From Rhodoferax sp. (GTDB taxonomy: Bacteria; Pseudomonadota; Gammaproteobacteria; Burkholderiales; Burkholderiaceae_C), in assembly GCA_024235935.1 (NCBI GenBank), contig JACKLL010000010.1, positions 62,001 to 126,000 on the forward strand: a DNA stretch of 64,000 bases, given 5' to 3'. Below, piece after piece: positions 59,138 to 64,000 of the stretch. The notes beneath the pieces are model-generated. The model was given only the letters and a program-made list of their open reading frames with translations. It searched no databases and had not been told where the DNA came from. How positions within the stretch are numbered: the first letter of the stretch is position 1; the number at the start of each line of letters is the position of its first letter. The position numbers and the translations under genes are program-made.

Positions 59138-59884
59138 ATGAGTTGCACCGCCATCATCCTGGCGGCGGGGCGCGGTGAACGCATGCGGCCGCTGACCGAC
59201 CATTGCCCCAAACCGCTGCTGCAGGTTCGCGGCAAGCCGCTGATGCAATGGCCCCTGGAGGCATTGGCGCGGGCTGGTGTGTCGGATGTCATGGTCAACA
59301 CCGCCTGGCTGGGCGCGCAGATTCCCGCATTCTTCGGCGACCGGTTCACGCCCGCCACGACGCAACAAGCCACTGGCGCCGCGGTGCGGATGCACTATTC
59401 CGACGAGGGTCGCGATTTTGGTGCGGCGCTGGAGACGGCGGGGGGCATCGTGCGGGCACTGCCGCAATTGGCAGATCCGTTCTGGGTGCTGGCTGGCGAC
59501 GTCTTCGCGCCGGACTTCGTGTTTTCCATGGCGGCGCTGAACGACTTTCGCGCCAGCGGCAAGCTGGCGCAGATCTGGCTGGTGCCGAATCCGCCACACA
59601 ACCCGGGTGGCGATTTCGGCCTGACCGACGAGGGGCTGGCCAGCAACGAGGCCACCTCCCGCCTGACGTACAGCACGGTGGGCCTGTACCGCCACGCTTT
59701 TTTTGCGCCGCCTTACTGTGACATCGTGGCGGGCAACCCGCACGGTACCAAGTCGCCCCTGGCGCCGATGCTGCGAATGGCAACAGGTCAGCGGCTGGTC
59801 AGCGCCCGGCGATACACTGGCCTTTGGGTGGACGTCGGTACGCCGCAGCGGCTGGCCCAACTCAACCAGGTTCCCGACTCCTGA
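59138..59884 (+). CDS. Sugar-phosphate nucleotidyltransferase (MurU-like)
   Basis: A 248-aa nucleotidyltransferase with the signature LAAGRGERMRPLTD, CPKPLLQVRGKPLMQ and GDVFAPDF (metal-binding Asp). It resembles MurU, which makes UDP-MurNAc from MurNAc 1-phosphate in peptidoglycan recycling, more than RmlA, being short and without the long C-terminal part. ATG 59138 is the start; pepP follows 10 bases after its stop. No amgK kinase gene is adjacent in this window. Confidence 0.82.
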   Translation: MSCTAIILAAGRGERMRPLTDHCPKPLLQVRGKPLMQWPLEALARAGVSDVMVNTAWLGAQIPAFFGDRFTPATTQQATGAAVRMHYSDEGRDFGAALETAGGIVRALPQLADPFWVLAGDVFAPDFVFSMAALNDFRASGKLAQIWLVPNPPHNPGGDFGLTDEGLASNEATSRLTYSTVGLYRHAFFAPPYCDIVAGNPHGTKSPLAPMLRMATGQRLVSARRYTGLWVDVGTPQRLAQLNQVPDS

Positions 59885-59894
59885 GCATCCAACC

Positions 59895-61280
59895 ATGACG
59901 TATTCGATCCATCAGCAGCGGCGCGCCCAACTGGCGCGCCAGCTCGGCGCCCAAGGCATCGCCATTGTTCCAACTGCGCTGGAGCACCCGCGCAACCGGG
60001 ACAGCGACTATCTGTACCGCCATGACAGCTATTTCTACTACCTGAGCGGATTCACCGAGCCGCAGGCCTGGCTGGTCATCACTGGCGACGGCAAGACCAC
60101 GCTGTTCTGCCAGCCCAAGGACCTGGAGCGGGAAATCTGGGACGGATACCGCCTGGGTCCGGCCGATGCGCCGCAGCGCCTGGGCGTGGATGCCGCGTTC
60201 TCCGTGACCGAACTCGATGCGCAGCTGCCGCGCCTGCTCGATGGCCGCGATGTGGTCTGGTATCCGTTTGGCACCCACAAGGGCCTGGAGACCCGGATCG
60301 ATGGCTGGCTGACCGGCCTGCGGGCCCGGGTGCGCTTCGGTGCGCTGGTGCCGGGGCAGCAAAGCGACCTGTGCAGCCTGCTCGATGAGATGCGGCTGGT
60401 CAAGGACGCAACGGAACTCGCCACCATGCGCCGCGCTGCGCAGATCAGCGCTGGGGCCCATATCCGTGCGATGCAGCTGTCGGCGCGCATGTTGCGCGAA
60501 GGCAAGGACGTGCGCGAATACCACCTGGACGCCGAACTGCTGCACGAATTCCGGCGCCACGGCTCGCAATACCCGGCCTATGGCTCCATCGTGGCGGCAG
60601 GCGCCAACGCCTGTGTGCTGCATTACCGTGCCGACACCGCGCCGATCCGCGATGGCGAACTGGTGCTGATCGACGCCGGTTGCGAGCTCGACGGATACGC
60701 CAGCGACATCACCCGCACCTTTCCGGCCAACGGCCGTTTCACCGGTCCGCAGCGCGCCTTGTATGAGCTGGTGCTGGCCAGCCAGGAGGCTGCGGTGGCG
60801 GCTACCCGTGGCGGTGCCCGTTTCACCGATCCGCACGAGGCCAGCGTCCAGGTGCTGGCCCAGGGCATGCTCGACCTCGGCCTGCTCGACGCCAACAAGG
60901 TCGGCACGCTGGAGGATGTCATCGACAAGCGTGCCTATTTCCAGTTCTACATGCACCGCACCGGCCACTGGCTGGGCATGGACGTGCACGATTGCGGCGC
61001 CTACCTCGAGCCCGGCGAGCTGGGCCAGGTGAGTAGCCGCAAGGACGCACTCACGGGTGAGACCATCGTCAACCGTCCGGCCCGCATCCTGCGTCCCGGC
61101 ATGGTGCTGACGATCGAGCCGGGCATCTATGTGCGTCCCGCCGAAGGGGTGCCGGAACAATTTCACAACATCGGCATTCGCATCGAGGACGACGCAGTCG
61201 TCACGGCCGACGGCTGCGAGCTGATCAGCCGCGGTGTTCCGGTAGGCGCGTCCGAGATTGAAGCGCTGATGCGCGACTGA
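59895..61280 (+). CDS. pepP: Xaa-Pro aminopeptidase (aminopeptidase P)
   Basis: A 461-aa metallopeptidase that removes N-terminal residues before proline. The N-terminal domain has NRDSDYLYRHDSYFYYLSGF. The pita-bread fold supplies the dimanganese ligands: IDAGCELDGYASDITRTF (two Asp), HRTGHWLGMDVHD (His), LTIEPGIY (Glu) and GIRIEDD (Glu). Full length. It is the second gene of a + strand group after the MurU-like gene. Confidence 0.95.
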   Translation: MTYSIHQQRRAQLARQLGAQGIAIVPTALEHPRNRDSDYLYRHDSYFYYLSGFTEPQAWLVITGDGKTTLFCQPKDLEREIWDGYRLGPADAPQRLGVDAAFSVTELDAQLPRLLDGRDVVWYPFGTHKGLETRIDGWLTGLRARVRFGALVPGQQSDLCSLLDEMRLVKDATELATMRRAAQISAGAHIRAMQLSARMLREGKDVREYHLDAELLHEFRRHGSQYPAYGSIVAAGANACVLHYRADTAPIRDGELVLIDAGCELDGYASDITRTFPANGRFTGPQRALYELVLASQEAAVAATRGGARFTDPHEASVQVLAQGMLDLGLLDANKVGTLEDVIDKRAYFQFYMHRTGHWLGMDVHDCGAYLEPGELGQVSSRKDALTGETIVNRPARILRPGMVLTIEPGIYVRPAEGVPEQFHNIGIRIEDDAVVTADGCELISRGVPVGASEIEALMRD

Positions 61281-61298
61281 AGCGCGCGCAGGCTCGCC

Positions 61299-62135
61299 AT
61301 GTCCGAAGCGCTTGCGCAGCAGTACCGGGAACAGGGCTTCCTGGTATTGCCGGGCTTTCGCAGCCCAAGCGCGATCGCCGAATTGCGCCAGCGGGCGGAT
61401 GCGTTGATAGAGGCGTTTGACCCGGCCGGCGTGCACCCGGTATTCACCACCCGGGAACAGCAGCGCCAGGTGGATGATTATTTCCTGGGCTCGGCACAGA
61501 CCATCCGCTGCTTCTTCGAGGAAGAGGCATTTGACGCCCAGGGGCAGTTGCGCCAGCCCAAGGCGCGGTCCATCAACAAGATCGGCCACGCGCTGCACGA
61601 CCTGGATCCGGTGTTCGACCGGTTCTCCCGCGGCGCCGACCTGGCGGCACTGGCGGGCGTGCTGGGACTGGAGCGGCCTTTGCTGTGGCAGTCGATGGTG
61701 ATCTGCAAGCAGCCGGGCATCGGAGGCGAGGTGCGCTGGCACCAGGACGCGACCTTCTTCGAAACCACGCCGATCAGCGTCACCACGTTCTGGTTCGCGC
61801 TGGAGGATGCCCACAGAGGAAATGGCTGCCTGTGGGTGCAGGCCGCCGGCCATCGCGGGCCGCTGCGCGAGCGCTTCGTGCGGCGCGGTGACATCGCCAC
61901 CATCGAGGCGCTGGACGCGACGCCCTGGCCGGAACTGGACGAAGCGGTTCCGGTCGAGGTGGCGGCCGGAACACTGGTCGTGCTGCATGGCCTGCTGCCC
62001 CATTACAGTGCCGCCAATCGGTCGGCCCGCTCCCGGTACGCCTATACCTTGCATGCCACCGATGCGCGAACCATCTATTCGCCGCAGAATTGGTTACAGC
62101 GCGATGCGGGTTTGCCGCCACGCGGATTCGTGTGA
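61299..62135 (+). CDS. Phytanoyl-CoA dioxygenase-family Fe(II)/2-oxoglutarate oxygenase
   Basis: A 278-aa PhyH-family protein. Iron ligands are expected in WHQDATFF (H-x-D) and the distal His in VLHGLLPHYSAANRS, with the downstream Arg for 2-oxoglutarate in SARSRYAY. The substrate is unknown; related bacterial enzymes hydroxylate small molecules or lipids. ATG 61299 lies 18 bases after pepP, so the two are probably co-transcribed. Confidence 0.87.
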   Translation: MSEALAQQYREQGFLVLPGFRSPSAIAELRQRADALIEAFDPAGVHPVFTTREQQRQVDDYFLGSAQTIRCFFEEEAFDAQGQLRQPKARSINKIGHALHDLDPVFDRFSRGADLAALAGVLGLERPLLWQSMVICKQPGIGGEVRWHQDATFFETTPISVTTFWFALEDAHRGNGCLWVQAAGHRGPLRERFVRRGDIATIEALDATPWPELDEAVPVEVAAGTLVVLHGLLPHYSAANRSARSRYAYTLHATDARTIYSPQNWLQRDAGLPPRGFV

Positions 62136-62166
62136 TCATGACAAGGTCATAGTCAGGATGCTCCCC

Positions 62167-63807
62167 ATGCGTATTCGCCTTTTTGTCATCGCCGGCCTGA
62201 TGGCGGTTGCGGGTGTTGGCCATGCGGCCGAAGAATTCATCTATACCGTGCAGCCGGGGGACCATCCATGGAACATCGCGCAGCGCTATTTGCGGGACAC
62301 CACCGATGCGCTGCGGCTGACGCGCCTGAACCGCATCACGAATGACCGCACGGTGCCGCCCGGAACCCGGCTGCGCATTCCCGCGCAATGGCTCAAGCTC
62401 GAGGCCACGGCAGTGCGGCTGATGGCCTTGCATGGTGAGGCGACGATCACCCGGGGCGATGGCGCCAGCCGGGCGGCCCGTTCCGGCGAAGACGTGGCGG
62501 CCGGTTCGCGGGTGCGCACGGGTGAGCGCTCCAGCGTGATGCTGGTTTTTGAAGACGGGTCCCGCGTGCTGATGCGCCAGGCCTCCGAACTGCGGGTGGT
62601 GCGCTCGGACAAGCGCGCGCTCGGCGGCGGTGTGCTGGTGACGCTGGAGCTGGTGCGGGGCGGGCTCGAGAACATGGTCATACCGCGTACCAGCCCTGAC
62701 AACCGTTTCGAGATCCGTTCGCCGGCTGCAGTGGCGGCGGTGCGTGGTACGCGTTTCCGCGTGAATGCCGGTGACGACCGCACCTGGACCGAAGTCCTGG
62801 AAGGTGCGGTGGATGTCGACAATCCCGCAGGCCAGGTACAGGCCAGGGCCGGCCAGGGAACGGTCGCCCAGTTGGGCCGTGCGCCACAGCCGCCCGAACC
62901 TCTGCTTGCCGCGCCCGACCTCTCGGCGCTGCCGTCCCGGCTGGAGCGGCTGCCGATCGACTGGCCACTGGCGCCGGTGCCCGGCGCGGTGCGATACCGG
63001 ACGCAGCTGGCGCCGGATGCCGGCTTTACGACCATCGTGTCGGACGAAGTGAGCGCGGCGCCGCGGGCCCGGGTGCTCGATATTGCCGATGACAACTATG
63101 TGATGCGGGTGCTGCCCATTGCCGCAGATGGGCTCGAAGGGGTTGCGGCCGAACGCCCGGTGCAGGTGTATGCAAGGCCGGTGGCGCCGCTGCTGATCAG
63201 CCCACCACCGGCCGCCGAGACCACGATGGTCCGACCGCAGTTTCGCTGGACGCAGCCCGATGCCGGCTGGAGCTATCGGCTTGAGCTTCGGCGCTCGGAA
63301 GATCTGTCCGTGGCACCGCTGCATGTGCAGACCAGCAGCAGCGCCAACGGCACGGCGCTGGACATCGACCTGACGCCGGGCCGGTATTTCTGGCGGGTCG
63401 CATCGGTCGTGCCTGCGACAGGCCGGCAGGGGCCGTGGGGAGACTTGCAGGCGTTTCGCCGTGTGCTGCCAAGCCCTGAAATGGAGCCGGCGCAGGTCGA
63501 GCCTGGCCATGTGACGGTGCGCTGGCCTGCGCTGCCCCATGCGCGGGCCTACGATCTGCAACTGGCGCGCGACGACGGTTTCGAGCAACCGCTGCTCGAC
63601 GTCCGCCCCGCGGCGGTGCAGTACCAGATACCGAGCCTGGCGCCGGGAAGCTACCGCTTGCGGCTGCGGTCGGTCAGCGAGGATGGTTTTGCCGGCCCCT
63701 GGGGCCAGGTACAGTCCTTCGTGGTGCCCGAGCCCGCCCCGCCTGAGCCGAACCCGTGGCGCAAGCTGCTGCTGGTGTTGCCCGTGCTGGTGATCCTGGG
63801 CCTATGA
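62167..63807 (+). CDS. LysM-FecR domain envelope protein with C-terminal membrane anchor
   Basis: A 546-aa exported protein. It has a signal peptide (RLFVIAGLMAVAGVGHA), a LysM peptidoglycan-binding domain (residues about 25-75; YTVQPGDHPWNIAQRYLRD), a FecR domain (about 90-220; VFEDGSRVLMRQASELRVV, RSPAAVAAVRGTRFRV), two or three fibronectin-like segments and a hydrophobic end (KLLLVLPVLVILGL) that may anchor it in the inner membrane. ATG 62167 is preferred, with AGGA 8 bases upstream, over 62158. A CHASE2 gene overlaps its stop. Confidence 0.85.
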   Translation: MRIRLFVIAGLMAVAGVGHAAEEFIYTVQPGDHPWNIAQRYLRDTTDALRLTRLNRITNDRTVPPGTRLRIPAQWLKLEATAVRLMALHGEATITRGDGASRAARSGEDVAAGSRVRTGERSSVMLVFEDGSRVLMRQASELRVVRSDKRALGGGVLVTLELVRGGLENMVIPRTSPDNRFEIRSPAAVAAVRGTRFRVNAGDDRTWTEVLEGAVDVDNPAGQVQARAGQGTVAQLGRAPQPPEPLLAAPDLSALPSRLERLPIDWPLAPVPGAVRYRTQLAPDAGFTTIVSDEVSAAPRARVLDIADDNYVMRVLPIAADGLEGVAAERPVQVYARPVAPLLISPPPAAETTMVRPQFRWTQPDAGWSYRLELRRSEDLSVAPLHVQTSSSANGTALDIDLTPGRYFWRVASVVPATGRQGPWGDLQAFRRVLPSPEMEPAQVEPGHVTVRWPALPHARAYDLQLARDDGFEQPLLDVRPAAVQYQIPSLAPGSYRLRLRSVSEDGFAGPWGQVQSFVVPEPAPPEPNPWRKLLLVLPVLVILGL

Positions 63808-64000
63808 ACCCGCCCGGCCACGGCACGTCGCTGCAGACCGGTTCCATGGTCCATTGGCGGCAGACGCCGTGGTCACGCCTGCTGGTCCCGATGTGGACGG
63901 CACTTGCCGTCGTTGCCCTGCTGACCTGGGGCAGACCCGCCGCCGTCGCTCGGTTGGACCTGCTGGCATACGACGTCATGTTGCCGTCGCATCCGCGTGC
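63804..64000 (+). CDS. CHASE2-domain membrane sensor (5' part only)
   Basis: Only the first 65 codons are in the window. A transmembrane helix (LLVPMWTALAVVALLTWG) is followed by RLDLLAYDVMLPSHPR, which is how CHASE2 domains begin. Such proteins usually end in a nucleotide cyclase, GGDEF or kinase domain, often beside a FecR gene. The ATG overlaps the FecR-gene stop (ATGA). The output domain cannot be seen. Confidence 0.65.
   Translation, partial: MNPPGHGTSLQTGSMVHWRQTPWSRLLVPMWTALAVVALLTWGRPAAVARLDLLAYDVMLPSHPR

Overview
The window is GC-rich chromosomal DNA of a betaproteobacterium, very probably order Burkholderiales. The reasons are the order rpmH-rnpA-yidD-yidC-mnmE next to dnaA-dnaN-gyrB, the metX-metW pair, the kef-kdsD-kdsC-lptC block, and two Bug-type (TctC) solute-binding proteins. 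No genus can be fixed from the sequence alone. No tRNA, rRNA or CRISPR array was seen.

Layout. 1-663: an alcohol dehydrogenase/quinone oxidoreductase gene running off the left edge. 981-15165: a defence island on the + strand holding an NYN-LOTUS protein, hsdR, hsdM, a YhcG/DUF1016 nuclease-fold gene, hsdS, an AAA ATPase, an HNH nuclease and a helix-turn-helix protein. From hsdR onward the genes are packed with gaps of at most a few tens of bases. Two lesions mark it: a complete 2483-bp IS66-family element (7875-10357, 8-bp target duplication) splits hsdS between its two target-recognition domains, and an in-frame TAG at 12949 splits the ATPase just before its H-loop. 15241-25007: the replication-origin region, with gyrB, dnaN and dnaA on the - strand and rpmH, rnpA, yidD, yidC and mnmE on the + strand. 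The dnaA-dnaN gap has DnaA boxes, a GC-rich block, TAG trinucleotide repeats and an AT-rich tract in the order of a basal unwinding origin.

25079-36099: housekeeping genes, namely a cNMP-binding protein, apt, a Kef-type antiporter, kdsD-kdsC-lptC, an SDR, a glycine-rich RRM protein, an ECF sigma/anti-sigma pair, amt with a sigma-54-like promoter, and metX-metW behind a SAM-II riboswitch and intrinsic terminator.

36154-52452: a catabolic cluster for hexuronates and aldarates. A TRAP transporter, uronate dehydrogenase, SMP-30 lactonase and a lactone-acting amidohydrolase produce glucarate or galactarate. GudD and GarD dehydrate these, KdgD converts the product to 2,5-dioxovalerate, and an aldehyde dehydrogenase yields 2-oxoglutarate. 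A FadR-type regulator (GguR-like) sits at the divergent control region, and two matching palindromes (TTGTCNNACAA core) lie upstream of gudD and between the regulator and udh.

52492-64000: a kinase fusion, an HD-domain protein, a DMT transporter, gapA and tkt (- strand); then a MurU-like nucleotidyltransferase, pepP, a PhyH-family oxygenase, a LysM-FecR protein and the start of a CHASE2 protein (+ strand).
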